From Anaerostipes butyraticus (lineage in GTDB: Bacteria > Bacillota > Clostridia > Lachnospirales > Lachnospiraceae), in assembly GCF_016586355.1 (NCBI RefSeq), contig NZ_BLYI01000038.1, positions 1-52,031 of the forward strand: 52,031 nucleotides of DNA. Reading direction: 5' to 3'. Below the pieces are notes generated by a model. It worked only from the letters and a program-made list of their open reading frames with translations, was not told where the DNA came from and searched no databases. This document shows, in pieces, positions 31,758 to 40,690 of the stretch. Each line of letters opens with the position of its first letter. Positions within the stretch are counted from its first letter, which is position 1. A program made the position numbers and the translations under genes.

Positions 31758-33155
31758 ATGGAAATCGCAAGAAAAAGGGAAGCGGAGGAAAGCCGCCTGC
31801 TTCAGGAATTTCATGAAATGATCGACTATAACATGAAAGAGATGCAGCAGTGTCTGGTTGCGGCAGGAAAACTGTTTTGCAATTATGAAAAAGATTCAGA
31901 GAACAGGCAGTGCGCCCGGGAAATAGTAGAAAGTGTGATCCTGAAAGAATGTGTTGGATGCCAGGAGAGAAATTCCTGTCGTTTTACTGTGGAAGATAAA
32001 GACAGACTGGGACAGATGATGGAAGAACAGGGAGGGCTCAGTGTTGCTGATTTTCGCAGATGTCATACCTGTCAGAAAGCCCAGGATTTTGTAGAGGAAG
32101 CCAATCGTATTTATGAGAGGGAACTGTTTTCTAAATCGATGGAGCGGGGGATTCTGCAGATGAGGCAGATGGTGGGAAAGCAGTATATAGAAGCGGGACA
32201 GATGCTGGGAGAATTTTCAGGAGGCCAGTTTCGCTCCTCAGAGGAAAACCGGAAATACTATGGAAAGATTCTGAAAGGATTTGCCAGGAGCAGCATGAAA
32301 GTAAAAGAGGTGTACTTTTATGAGAATCAGGAGAGAGGGAAACAGATCTATCTGTATGTAAAAAAAAGAAAGGGGAAAGAAATTTCGGCCAGACAGGCGG
32401 CGGCCCTGCTGTCAGAGATCGTTGAGATGAAAATGGAACTTCTGCCAGGACAAAAAAAGATCATCGGACACAGATATGAGATGCTGGGATTTGCTCCGGC
32501 AGCCAAATTTCATGTTTTGGGCGGTGTTTTGTCCAGACCGTACAGAGAAGGAAGTCCGAATGGAGATAGTTTTTCCATGGATAACATGGGAAAGAAGCGG
32601 TTTGTATCCATGATTTCTGATGGAATGGGGACGGGGGCGGCAGCCAGCGCAGAGAGCAAACGTGCAATTGAAATTCTGGAAGAACTTCTGGGAGCAGGAA
32701 TTCATGAAGACCAGGCTATCCGGATGTGGCAGTCCATGTTTTCTTTTTGGACAGAAAAAGAAAGATATGCTACTCTGGATTATTTTCAGCTGGATTTGTT
32801 CGCAGGAGTCGGAACATTTTTAAAGATTGGTGCGTGTCCGTGCTTTCTGAAACGAAAAGGAAAAGCAGAGATGATAGAGACGGAAAGCCTTCCGGTAGGA
32901 TTTAGCGGAAGTCAGCTTCCATTTTACCGTAAAAAGCTGGAAAGTGAGGATCTGATCCTTCAGATCAGCGACGGGGTGCTGGATGCTCTGGGAGAAGGAG
33001 CTCAGGAAAAAATCAGAAATTATATGGAAGAAATCCGGGCAATCCGGCCTCAGGCATTTGTGGAACAGCTGTTTCATAAAATAGAAATGGCGGAAGGGTA
33101 TGAAAAAAGTGATGATATGACAATGCTGGCGCTGGGAATTTGGGATAAGTATTGA
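31758..33155 (+). CDS. spoIIE: SpoIIE-family serine phosphatase lacking the membrane domain
   Basis: 465 residues. The C-terminal PP2C domain has MISDGMGTG (Asp288), LQISDGVLDALGE and KSDDMTMLAL for metal binding. The N-terminal half has a helical start and a Cys-rich segment (ECVGCQERNSC, RCHTCQ) typical of the region just after the membrane helices in clostridial SpoIIE. No membrane segment exists, whereas canonical SpoIIE (about 800 residues) has ten. Expected role: dephosphorylate SpoIIAA to activate sigma-F. Its position before tilS-hpt-ftsH matches the native spoIIE locus. Confidence 0.88.
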   Translation: MEIARKREAEESRLLQEFHEMIDYNMKEMQQCLVAAGKLFCNYEKDSENRQCAREIVESVILKECVGCQERNSCRFTVEDKDRLGQMMEEQGGLSVADFRRCHTCQKAQDFVEEANRIYERELFSKSMERGILQMRQMVGKQYIEAGQMLGEFSGGQFRSSEENRKYYGKILKGFARSSMKVKEVYFYENQERGKQIYLYVKKRKGKEISARQAAALLSEIVEMKMELLPGQKKIIGHRYEMLGFAPAAKFHVLGGVLSRPYREGSPNGDSFSMDNMGKKRFVSMISDGMGTGAAASAESKRAIEILEELLGAGIHEDQAIRMWQSMFSFWTEKERYATLDYFQLDLFAGVGTFLKIGACPCFLKRKGKAEMIETESLPVGFSGSQLPFYRKKLESEDLILQISDGVLDALGEGAQEKIRNYMEEIRAIRPQAFVEQLFHKIEMAEGYEKSDDMTMLALGIWDKY

Positions 33156-33186
33156 ATGAAAAGTCCGGGAATGATAAAGTTATCCT

Positions 33187-34572
33187 ATGGAAAAAGTAAT
33201 AAAATTTATAAAAAAGAAATCATTGATACAGGAGGGCGATTTTGTCGTAGCCGGTGTTTCCGGAGGAGCGGATTCTGTTTATCTGCTTCTGGTACTGTGC
33301 CGTCTTAGAAAGGAAATGAAGATAGATATTTTGGCGGTACACGTAAATCATCAGATCCGGCAGGAAGCGTATGAGGATCAGCATTTTGTAGAGACGCTTT
33401 GCAGAAATCTGAATGTACCGTGCAGAGTTGTATCCGAGGATGTAGCGGCCAGAGCAGGCAGAAGAAAGATGACGCTGGAAGAAGCAGGCCGGGAGGCCAG
33501 ATACGAGGCATTTTATAAAGAGCTGAAAGGAAAGAAAAATGGTAAGATCGCGGTCGCTCATCATCAGAATGATCAGGCAGAGACATTTTTGTTCCGAATT
33601 GCCAGAGGAACCGGACTGGAAGGCGCCAAAGCCATGAGAGCGGACGATTTTCCTGTGGTTCGTCCACTGCTGTGCATGAAAAAACAGGAAATCAAGGATG
33701 AACTGGAAAAAACAGGACAGACATGGGTGGAAGATGCCAGCAATGAAGATACCGCCTATGCGAGAAATCAGATTCGTCATTACGTAGTGCCGCCTCTTGA
33801 GAAGGTAAATGAAAAGGCGGTAAAGCATATTGCATCCTTAACCGAGGATCTGCAGGAAGCAGGCGCTTTTCTGGAAGAAGAAATCAAAAAAGCTTTTCAG
33901 GAAGCAGTGACCAGGCAGGATGGAAGAAGGATCATTGACACCGGCATTTTGAAGGAAAAGCATCTGTGGATTCAGAAACAGGTCATAAAAAGGACGCTGG
34001 AAGAGACTGCGGGAAGAAAAAAAGACATTGAAAAACGTCATATCCTGCAGGTGCTTGATCTGGCGCAGGGAGAGACCGGAAGACAGATTTCTCTTCCATA
34101 TAAAATCACAGCTGAGAAAAGTTATCAGTTTCTTTTTTTGTATCAAAAAGGGAAAGAAGAAGAAAAAGGCATAAAGGGACGCCTGATTCAGGAGAAAATG
34201 AAGGATTTTTTAAATATCAGTGAAAAAGATTGTATCAAAATCATTGATTATGATAGAATAGAGAAAGGTATTCAATTACGCTGCCGGCAGCCGGGAGATT
34301 ATTTTACATTTGGCCCCCGGGAGAAGAAGAAGTCACTGAATCGATATTTTATTGATGAGAAAGTTCCAAGACATCTTCGGGACCGGATACCGCTGGCTGC
34401 GGATGGAAGCCATATTGTATGGATCATTGGCAGAAGAGTCAGCAGCCATTATGAGGTTTCAGATGCGACCAGGCATTATCTGAAACTGGAGTTCAAAGGA
34501 GAAGGAGATGAAGTACATGCCGAAAATCAGGGAGTTGATCTCAGAGGAGAAAGTAAATCAGAGGATTGCTGA
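33187..34572 (+). CDS. tilS: tRNA(Ile)-lysidine synthetase
   Basis: 461 residues. The PP-loop VSGGADSVYLLL near residues 24-35, the VNHQIR and AHHQNDQAETFLFRIARGTGLEG motifs, and the C-terminal TilS domain (RQPGDYFTF, KKKSLNRYFIDEKVPRHLRDRIPL) are all present. It adds lysine to C34 of tRNA-Ile(CAU), making it read AUA; essential. Starts 31 nt after spoIIE and overlaps hpt by 65 nt. Confidence 0.95.
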   Translation: MEKVIKFIKKKSLIQEGDFVVAGVSGGADSVYLLLVLCRLRKEMKIDILAVHVNHQIRQEAYEDQHFVETLCRNLNVPCRVVSEDVAARAGRRKMTLEEAGREARYEAFYKELKGKKNGKIAVAHHQNDQAETFLFRIARGTGLEGAKAMRADDFPVVRPLLCMKKQEIKDELEKTGQTWVEDASNEDTAYARNQIRHYVVPPLEKVNEKAVKHIASLTEDLQEAGAFLEEEIKKAFQEAVTRQDGRRIIDTGILKEKHLWIQKQVIKRTLEETAGRKKDIEKRHILQVLDLAQGETGRQISLPYKITAEKSYQFLFLYQKGKEEEKGIKGRLIQEKMKDFLNISEKDCIKIIDYDRIEKGIQLRCRQPGDYFTFGPREKKKSLNRYFIDEKVPRHLRDRIPLAADGSHIVWIIGRRVSSHYEVSDATRHYLKLEFKGEGDEVHAENQGVDLRGESKSEDC

Positions 34573-35032
34573 GATGGGAGAACAGATCAGCAGAGATTAT
34601 GAAGGAAAAGAGATTCATCTGATCGCGATCTTAAAGGGAAGCGTGTTTTTTGCCTGTGAACTGGCAAAAAGAATCACGATCCCGGTAACGATGGATTTTA
34701 TGTCTGTTTCCAGTTATGGAGATTCCAGAGAATCTTCAGGAATTGTCAAGATTGCAAAAGATCTGGATGAACCGATTCAGGATAAAGAAGTGCTCGTAGT
34801 CGAAGATATCATTGATTCCGGAAAGACATTAAACCACTTAAAGCCGATGCTTTTGAGCAGAGGGCCAGCGTCACTGAAGCTGTGTACACTTCTGAACAAG
34901 CCGGAACGCAGAGAAGTAGAAGTGGAAGTAGAATATATCGGATTTGATGTGCCGGATGAATTTGTCGTGGGATACGGACTTGACGTAGCACAAAAATACC
35001 GCAACCTGCCGTATATCGGAGTTGCGGAATAG
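34508..35032 (+). CDS. hpt: Hypoxanthine phosphoribosyltransferase
   Basis: 174 residues. The PRPP-binding loop VLVVEDIIDSGKTL and the KGSVFFACELAKRI and GFDVPDEFVVGYGLD motifs identify HPRT of purine salvage. AAAGGAG lies six bases before ATG 34508; ATG 34517 (MPKIRELI) is an alternative. The 65-nt overlap with the end of tilS is long and suggests translational coupling. Confidence 0.95.
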   Translation: MKYMPKIRELISEEKVNQRIAEMGEQISRDYEGKEIHLIAILKGSVFFACELAKRITIPVTMDFMSVSSYGDSRESSGIVKIAKDLDEPIQDKEVLVVEDIIDSGKTLNHLKPMLLSRGPASLKLCTLLNKPERREVEVEVEYIGFDVPDEFVVGYGLDVAQKYRNLPYIGVAE

Positions 35033-35050
35033 TAGAGAGGAGACATAATT

Positions 35051-36871
35051 TTGAACCCGAAGAGAAGCAGTAATGGATTTTTGATCATTATACTTCTGCT
35101 TGCAATTGGAATATATTATTTTTCAAGTACATTGCATACAGGAAGCAGTGATTATTCTTATCAGACTTTTTTAAATGATGTGAAAAATGAAAAAGTCCAG
35201 AGCATAACCATTGAGCAGAATAAGGAAGTGCCTACGGGAAGCCTGACTGCCGAGTATAAAGGAGATGAGTATAAGACCTGTCAGCTGACGGATGTAAATC
35301 AGGCGCTGGATGATATTGAAGAAGCATCGCCGGATCTGGCGGCAAAGGTTAACTTAAAAGGAATCGACCGCAGCGGAGAGATGATCTCGAATCTTCTGAG
35401 CGTTGTCCTGCCGGTGGGAATCGTGATTTTCTTTATGGTGATGATGATGCGTCAGAATGGCGGCGGGAACGGCAAGATGATGGATTTTGGAAAGAGCCGG
35501 GCTAAACTTGCGAATCCTAATGGCAGGAAAGTAACCTTCCAGGACGTAGCCGGACTGGATGAAGAAAAAGAAGAACTGGCAGAGGTTGTGGAATTTTTGA
35601 AAAATCCAGCCAAGTTTATTAAGATCGGAGCAAGGATTCCGAAGGGCGTCCTTCTCGTGGGACCTCCGGGAACCGGTAAGACCCTGCTTGCCAAAGCAGT
35701 GGCAGGAGAGGCCAATGTGCCGTTCTTCAGCATTTCCGGATCCGATTTCGTGGAAATGTTCGTTGGTGTCGGAGCGGCCCGTGTCCGTGACCTGTTTGCC
35801 GAGGCAAAGAAGAACGCTCCGTGTATTGTATTTATTGACGAGATTGACGCGGTGGCAAGACGGAGAGGTTCCGGTCTTGGAGGCGGACATGATGAGAGAG
35901 AACAGACTCTCAACCAGATGCTGGTAGAGATGGATGGTTTCGGAGTGAATGAAGGAATCATCATGATCGCGGCAACCAACCGTGTGGACATCCTGGATCC
36001 TGCGATTCTGCGTCCGGGACGTTTTGACCGAAAAGTTGGTGTCGGACGTCCGGATATCAAGGGAAGAGAAGAGATTCTGAAAGTACACTGCCGGGAGAAG
36101 CCTCTGGGAGATGATGTGGATCTTCATGAGATCGCAAGGACGACAGCGGGATTTGTCGGAGCGGATCTTGAGAATCTTATGAATGAAGCGGCAATTCAGG
36201 CTGCCAGGGAAAACAGGGCCTATATTGTAAAAGAAGATATCGATAAAGCATTTATCAAAGTGGGAATCGGAACAGAGAAGAAGAGCCGTATTGTGCCGGA
36301 CAGCGAAAAGAAGATCACAGCTTATCACGAGTCAGGTCATGCGCTGCTGTTTCATCTGCTGCCGGATGTGGGACCGGTCTATACGGTTTCTATCATTCCG
36401 ACCGGCACCGGAGCAGCCGGCTATACCATGCCGCTGCCGGAGAACGATAATGTGTTTATGACCAAGGGCAAGATGCTTCAGAATATCATGGTAAGTCTGG
36501 GTGGACGTATTGCCGAGGAACTGATCTTTGATGATGTAACTACAGGAGCATCTCAGGATATCAAACAGGTAACCCAGTATGCCAGAGCCATGGTGACGAA
36601 ATATGGAATGTCCGATGAACTGGGACTGATCAGCTATGACAGCGGGGAAAGCGATGAAGTCTTCTTAGGTAAGGAAATCGGACAGCAGAGACCTTACGGC
36701 GAGGATACGCAGGCAGTGATCGATAAAGAAGTCAAGAGGATTGTAAACCAGTGTTATAAAGATGCAAAAGCTATGATTGAGGAACACATGGATATCCTTC
36801 ACAAATGTGCACAGAGACTTCTGGAAAAAGAAAGAATCGACAGAACAGAATTCGAATCACTTTTTGAGTAA
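35051..36871 (+). CDS. ftsH: ATP-dependent zinc metalloprotease FtsH
   Basis: 606 residues. Two membrane helices (about 9-25 and 112-132) flank an external domain; AAA domain with Walker A GPPGTGKT (204-211) and Walker B IDEID (262-266), then the zinc protease motif HESGH (426-430). It degrades membrane and regulatory proteins. The start codon is TTG 35051, with GAGGAGA upstream and no ATG near. Last protein gene of the conserved tilS-hpt-ftsH block. Confidence 0.96.
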   Translation: MNPKRSSNGFLIIILLLAIGIYYFSSTLHTGSSDYSYQTFLNDVKNEKVQSITIEQNKEVPTGSLTAEYKGDEYKTCQLTDVNQALDDIEEASPDLAAKVNLKGIDRSGEMISNLLSVVLPVGIVIFFMVMMMRQNGGGNGKMMDFGKSRAKLANPNGRKVTFQDVAGLDEEKEELAEVVEFLKNPAKFIKIGARIPKGVLLVGPPGTGKTLLAKAVAGEANVPFFSISGSDFVEMFVGVGAARVRDLFAEAKKNAPCIVFIDEIDAVARRRGSGLGGGHDEREQTLNQMLVEMDGFGVNEGIIMIAATNRVDILDPAILRPGRFDRKVGVGRPDIKGREEILKVHCREKPLGDDVDLHEIARTTAGFVGADLENLMNEAAIQAARENRAYIVKEDIDKAFIKVGIGTEKKSRIVPDSEKKITAYHESGHALLFHLLPDVGPVYTVSIIPTGTGAAGYTMPLPENDNVFMTKGKMLQNIMVSLGGRIAEELIFDDVTTGASQDIKQVTQYARAMVTKYGMSDELGLISYDSGESDEVFLGKEIGQQRPYGEDTQAVIDKEVKRIVNQCYKDAKAMIEEHMDILHKCAQRLLEKERIDRTEFESLFE

Positions 36872-36887
36872 AATTTTATAAAAAGAC

Positions 36888-36935
36888 TTGCAATTTACCT
36901 GACAATGACGTATAATTCGTAGTTGTCAGGTAAAT
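36888..36935 (+). promoter_or_regulatory. tRNA-Tyr/Leu promoter inside a perfect 13-bp dyad
   Basis: TTGCAA (36888-36893), 17-base spacer, consensus TATAAT (36911-36916). A perfect inverted repeat, ATTTACCTGACAA (36893-36905) and TTGTCAGGTAAAT (36923-36935), is centred on the -10 box with a 17-base loop. There is no T run, so it is not a simple ftsH terminator; it looks like an operator. Confidence 0.72.
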
Positions 36936-36940
36936 ATTCC

Positions 36941-37022
36941 GGTGGGATTCCCGAGTGGCCAAAGGGGGCAGACTGTAAATCTGTTGGCAACGCCTTCGAA
37001 GGTTCGAATCCTTCTCCCACCA
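36941..37022 (+). tRNA. tRNA-Tyr(GTA)
   Basis: 82 nt. Acceptor GGTGGGA pairs with TCCCACC, long variable arm of a class II tRNA, anticodon GTA in loop CTGTAAA, T loop TTCGAAT, discriminator A. CCA is not encoded. Confidence 0.97.
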
Positions 37023-37029
37023 TTCGCTG

Positions 37030-37115
37030 GCCGCAGTGGCGGAACTGGCAGACGCGCGGGACTTAAAATCCCGTTCGAGTTAAATCGAGTACCGGTTCGA
37101 TTCCGGTCTGCGGCA
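37030..37115 (+). tRNA. tRNA-Leu(TAA)
   Basis: 86 nt. Acceptor GCCGCAG pairs with CTGCGGC, anticodon stem CGGGA/TCCCG with loop CTTAAAA (anticodon TAA), long variable arm, T loop TTCGATT, discriminator A. It follows tRNA-Tyr by seven bases and shares its promoter. Confidence 0.97.
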
Positions 37116-37130
37116 TTAAATAGAGATGAG

Positions 37131-37163
37131 AGAAACGTTTGTGATATCAGCGTTTCTTTTTTT
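37131..37163 (+). terminator. Terminator after the tRNA pair
   Basis: AGAAACG (37131-37137) pairs with CGTTTCT (37151-37157), followed by T6 or more. Confidence 0.82.
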
Positions 37164-37205
37164 ATTTCACAGGAAACTTCGTTCCTGTGAAATAAAAACG
37201 CTCCG
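37159..37205. repeat. Dispersed palindromic repeat, copy 2 (intact hairpin)
   Basis: A 17-bp perfect hairpin (37159-37175 with 37182-37198, six-base loop) whose right side continues into CGCTCCG. CTGTGAAATAAAAACGCTCC plus one base (37185-37205) repeats at 30786-30806. Confidence 0.72.
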
Positions 37206-37312
37206 CGAGAATCACACTGCGGCGGAACGGAAGATGCTGTATATTTATTTACTCGTGTCAGGGTGATTGCTATAATAAGGGAAAGAGGAAAAACTTAGAA
37301 AGGAAGAATCGT

Positions 37313-38254
37313 ATGAGAAAAAGTTTTATTTTAGCATTGTGTCTGAGTCTGTCTGTTTTTGCGGCCGGATGCAGCCGTTCCGGCAGCACAGCAGCCCATA
37401 AAAGCGGTGGAAGCCAGACGGCCCGGACAACGACAGAGGCGGAGGGAACGGAATATGAGGCTTCGTCAGAGACAACAACAGCATCCGCCAGCTCTGCCAG
37501 CACATCATCTGCCGGCTCCCTTTATGGAAGCCAGTCGTCTTCCAGTGATGTGACAGATACTTATCCGGTCAGCCGTCTGGAAGGAGCAAATGGGTTTTAT
37601 CGTCTGGAATCTGATGGTGATACGGCAGCCAGCCTGTGGCAGAATACGGCAGAGAGGACAAAGGTGAAAAGCTTCAATGGAAAAGACTATGGGTACCGCT
37701 CATGGGAAGGCGCTTATCTTTGCGCAGGTGAGAGAGATCCGCTGAGAATCAATGTAAGCGGCGGTCAGAACCTGTTGTTTGTCTATTCGAAGTATAATTA
37801 TCAGCCGGAAGCACTGAAACTGTATCCTCTCTCTCAGATTGGCTATGGAAATGAAGCGATATTCCACAAATACAGAATCCACAATCTTGACACGTTTGAA
37901 GGAATAGATGTTTCCGAAGCAAATAAAAGTACAGAAAGTTTTAATAAAGCGGTCAGAAGCACAGGTGTGCAGGCCTATCCATATGAGACGTCAGCCAATT
38001 ATGAATATGAAGCCTTGCTGACAAAGACAAAAAATAAAATGATACGATATGGACAGTACAGCGGAACGAATTATCAGGAAGAAGAGGCTGAGATGTATTA
38101 CACGTATTATATTGCAGAGGTAAAAAACGAAGTGGAGGCGCCGCTTCAGAAGACAACCAAAGGATACTTTACGACAGATTTTTCCAACGTGCCGAAAGGC
38201 CAGTATCTGTTATATGACCGGGTGCTTGGAAGTTATCTGATCAATGTACAGTAG
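37313..38254 (+). CDS. Predicted lipoprotein, unknown function
   Basis: 313 residues. A signal peptide with lipobox FAAGC (Cys20) predicts lipid anchoring outside the cell. A Ser/Thr/Ala-rich low-complexity linker covers about 21-85, probably spanning the cell wall, followed by a compact domain rich in Tyr (about 90-313). I do not recognise a family. The gene has its own AAAGGAAG site and a terminator, so it stands alone. Confidence 0.75.
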   Translation: MRKSFILALCLSLSVFAAGCSRSGSTAAHKSGGSQTARTTTEAEGTEYEASSETTTASASSASTSSAGSLYGSQSSSSDVTDTYPVSRLEGANGFYRLESDGDTAASLWQNTAERTKVKSFNGKDYGYRSWEGAYLCAGERDPLRINVSGGQNLLFVYSKYNYQPEALKLYPLSQIGYGNEAIFHKYRIHNLDTFEGIDVSEANKSTESFNKAVRSTGVQAYPYETSANYEYEALLTKTKNKMIRYGQYSGTNYQEEEAEMYYTYYIAEVKNEVEAPLQKTTKGYFTTDFSNVPKGQYLLYDRVLGSYLINVQ

Positions 38255-38259
38255 ATATA

Positions 38260-38299
38260 AGACTTCAGATTTGTGATTGCAGGTCTGAAGTCTTTTTTT
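38260..38299 (+). terminator. Terminator after the lipoprotein gene
   Basis: A 10-bp perfect stem AGACTTCAGA/TCTGAAGTCT (38260-38269, 38284-38293) and T7. Confidence 0.92.
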
Positions 38300-38393
38300 G
38301 AGAAATAAAATAGCCGGGAGTCTTTTGCATTTCAGCGATTCTGTTATATAATGAACGATATGTAAGAATTTCAGAAAAGATAAGGAAGAAGAT

Positions 38394-39353
38394 ATGTTGG
38401 AAATTCAATATAGAGAAATGAAAAACAAAGGGATTGAGATCCTGCGGTGTTTCGGAAAAGATGTTTCCGTGCGTCTTCCGGAGGAAATCAACGGAAAACC
38501 TGTGCTGAAAATCGGGGATTATGCATTCTCCGGGCATAAACGAAAAGAAGATGAGGCGGAGACGATCCGGATCGGAGAGGATCTTTTTGAGGAAGAGAAT
38601 CCGGAGATGATCTGCGGCCCAAGAGTAGAGGAAGTATATCTGCCGGTGCATGTGGAAGAGATTGGACGATATGCTTTTTACGGATGTGTCAATCTGCGGT
38701 GTCTGGGATTTTCAGATTCTCTGCTGAGAACCGGAACCGGTATTTTTACAGGATGCAAGCTTCGGGAAATCCGGCTGGATCTGTATCATGGAGAAAAGAC
38801 GGCGCTGAAAGATGTAGTGGGAGATACCAGATTTCCGGTAACGGTCAGAATCCGGGATCATCAGGACGGCCACGAGGCCTCTCTGTTTTTCCCAGAATAT
38901 TATGAGGAGTCGGTGGAAAATACACCAGCCAGGATCGTGGAACTTCATTTTCACGGAACCGGGTACCAGTACCGCCAGTGCTTTTTCCAGGGAAAACTGG
39001 ATTATGAAAAATACGATGCGCTGTTTCCGGTGGCTTCTGTACAGGAAGATCCGGAGATTGCATGGGAAATTGCCCTGGGAAGGATGCTGCAGCCGTATCG
39101 GATGACGGAGGAACATAAGAAGCGATATCTGGATTACATGAGAGAAAATCTGGATCAGATCCTGGAGCATCTGCTGACGGAGGAAAATCTTCCGGCATTT
39201 CACATGTTTGCGAAAGAGAATGTCTGGACCAGAGAAACGATAGAGGCAGCGATTGAAAAAGCGTCAGCAGGGAAGAAAACCGGAATTTTAAGTGTTCTAA
39301 TGGATGAGCAGAACCGCCGGTTTCCAAGGAAGAAGAAAACATTTGATTTATAG
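38394..39353 (+). CDS. Leucine-rich repeat (BspA-type) protein, first gene of MoxR-VWA unit
   Basis: 319 residues, no signal peptide, so cytosolic. BspA-like LRR_5 repeats lie in the first 120 residues (IGDYAFSG, VEEIGRYAFYGCVNLRCL, TGIFTGC). The C-terminal 150 residues are helical, with no recognised domain. The gene ends 14 nt before the VWA gene, so it opens the five-gene unit. BspA-type LRRs are usually surface adhesins; a cytosolic one beside a MoxR/VWA pair suggests a substrate- or partner-binding adaptor, which is an inference. Confidence 0.8.
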   Translation: MLEIQYREMKNKGIEILRCFGKDVSVRLPEEINGKPVLKIGDYAFSGHKRKEDEAETIRIGEDLFEEENPEMICGPRVEEVYLPVHVEEIGRYAFYGCVNLRCLGFSDSLLRTGTGIFTGCKLREIRLDLYHGEKTALKDVVGDTRFPVTVRIRDHQDGHEASLFFPEYYEESVENTPARIVELHFHGTGYQYRQCFFQGKLDYEKYDALFPVASVQEDPEIAWEIALGRMLQPYRMTEEHKKRYLDYMRENLDQILEHLLTEENLPAFHMFAKENVWTRETIEAAIEKASAGKKTGILSVLMDEQNRRFPRKKKTFDL

Positions 39354-39367
39354 CAGAGGGAAAAACA

Positions 39368-40690
39368 GTGGAAGAAAATATTAATGAGAGTCTCAGCCGG
39401 CTGGGACGGAGGATCCTTGAGATGGCAAGGAATGAATTGTATATCCATATGCGGTTTCTGGATGTAGCTCTGAGCAGTTTTCTGTATGAGCCTGATCCGT
39501 CCATCCGGTGCGTTGCCACCGATGGGATCCATATGTTTTATCATCCGGTCATGCTGGGAAATGTATTTCAGAAAAACCGAATCTGGGTTAACCGAAGCTA
39601 TCTTCATATGGTGCTGCATTGCATTCTGCATCATGTGACGCGGCGAGGAAAGAGAGAAAAAACCTTATGGAATCTGTCCTGCGATATTGCAGTGGAATCC
39701 ATCATTGATCACTGGTATTTAAAATGCGTGCATTTTCCTCAGACGAGACTTCGGAAAGATACGTATGGGCAATTGTCAAAAGCCATGAAAGTGCTGACGG
39801 CGGAAGGCATTTACCGCCAGCTGGCAGGCTGGAATCTGCCTGAGGATAAGGTCAGGGAACTGGCTGCGGAATTTCAGAAAGATGAGCATGGTTACTGGCC
39901 GGACGATCCAAAGCAGGAAATGCATCAGGAAGTAGAAAACCGCTGGAAAAACATCAGTGAAAAGACAGAGACTGATATGGAGACATTTTCCAGTGAGCAG
40001 TCCAGCCAGGCAGGGGATCTGATGGGACAGATCCGGGTAGAAAACAGAGACCGTTATGACTACCGGGAATTTTTGCGGAAGTTTGCGGTAATGCGGGAAG
40101 AAGTGACGGTGGATCCGGATTCTTTCGACTATGTATTTTACAGCTATGGTTTGTCCATGTATGGAAATATGCCCCTGATCGAGCCTCAGGAATGGAAAGA
40201 AGTCAAGAAGGTGCAGGAATTTGCCATTGTGATCGATACTTCCATGTCCTGTTCCGGAGATCTGGTAAAAAAATTTCTGGAGGAAACCTACGATATCTTA
40301 AGTGAAGAAAACAGCTTTTTCCATAAAGTCAATATTCATATCATTCAGTGTGATGAGCAGGTGCAGAATGATCAGAAGATTACAGATGAGAAAGAGCTGA
40401 AAGAATATATGGAACATCTGGAGCTTCGGGGTGAGGGAGGCACGGATTTTCGTCCGGCCTTTGCCTATGTAAATAAGCTGATGGAAACAGGACAATTTCA
40501 GGATTTAAAGGGGCTTATTTATTTTACCGATGGGAAAGGCGTGTATCCAAAGAAAATGCCGCCTTATGAAACTGCCTTTATTTTTATGGAAGAAGAATAT
40601 GAGGATGTGGATGTTCCGCCCTGGGCAATGAAACTGATCGTCACAGGGGAAGAGGATTTGAGTGAAGGAGAACAGGAAAATGAACATTAA
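39368..40690 (+). CDS. VWA-domain protein with degenerate metallopeptidase-like N-terminus
   Basis: 440 residues. The N-terminal domain resembles the putative metallopeptidase region of DUF2201 proteins, but the motif reads HCILHH (84-89): the catalytic Glu of HExxH is Cys, so protease activity is doubtful. The C-terminal VWA domain has a complete MIDAS: DTSMS (290-294), Thr359 and Asp388. VWA proteins partner MoxR ATPases to remodel or metallate targets. The start is GTG 39368. It overlaps the AAA gene by 11 bases. Confidence 0.88.
   Translation: MEENINESLSRLGRRILEMARNELYIHMRFLDVALSSFLYEPDPSIRCVATDGIHMFYHPVMLGNVFQKNRIWVNRSYLHMVLHCILHHVTRRGKREKTLWNLSCDIAVESIIDHWYLKCVHFPQTRLRKDTYGQLSKAMKVLTAEGIYRQLAGWNLPEDKVRELAAEFQKDEHGYWPDDPKQEMHQEVENRWKNISEKTETDMETFSSEQSSQAGDLMGQIRVENRDRYDYREFLRKFAVMREEVTVDPDSFDYVFYSYGLSMYGNMPLIEPQEWKEVKKVQEFAIVIDTSMSCSGDLVKKFLEETYDILSEENSFFHKVNIHIIQCDEQVQNDQKITDEKELKEYMEHLELRGEGGTDFRPAFAYVNKLMETGQFQDLKGLIYFTDGKGVYPKKMPPYETAFIFMEEEYEDVDVPPWAMKLIVTGEEDLSEGEQENEH

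Noticed and set aside
35354-36328. Long minus-strand open frame (324 codons) inside ftsH
   Set aside because: Antisense shadow of a highly conserved gene; its translation has no domain-like features.
37159-37198. Hairpin after tRNA-Leu as only a second terminator
   Set aside because: On the plus strand it is followed by AAAACGC rather than a T run, and its right half recurs at 30786, so it is better described as a repeat.
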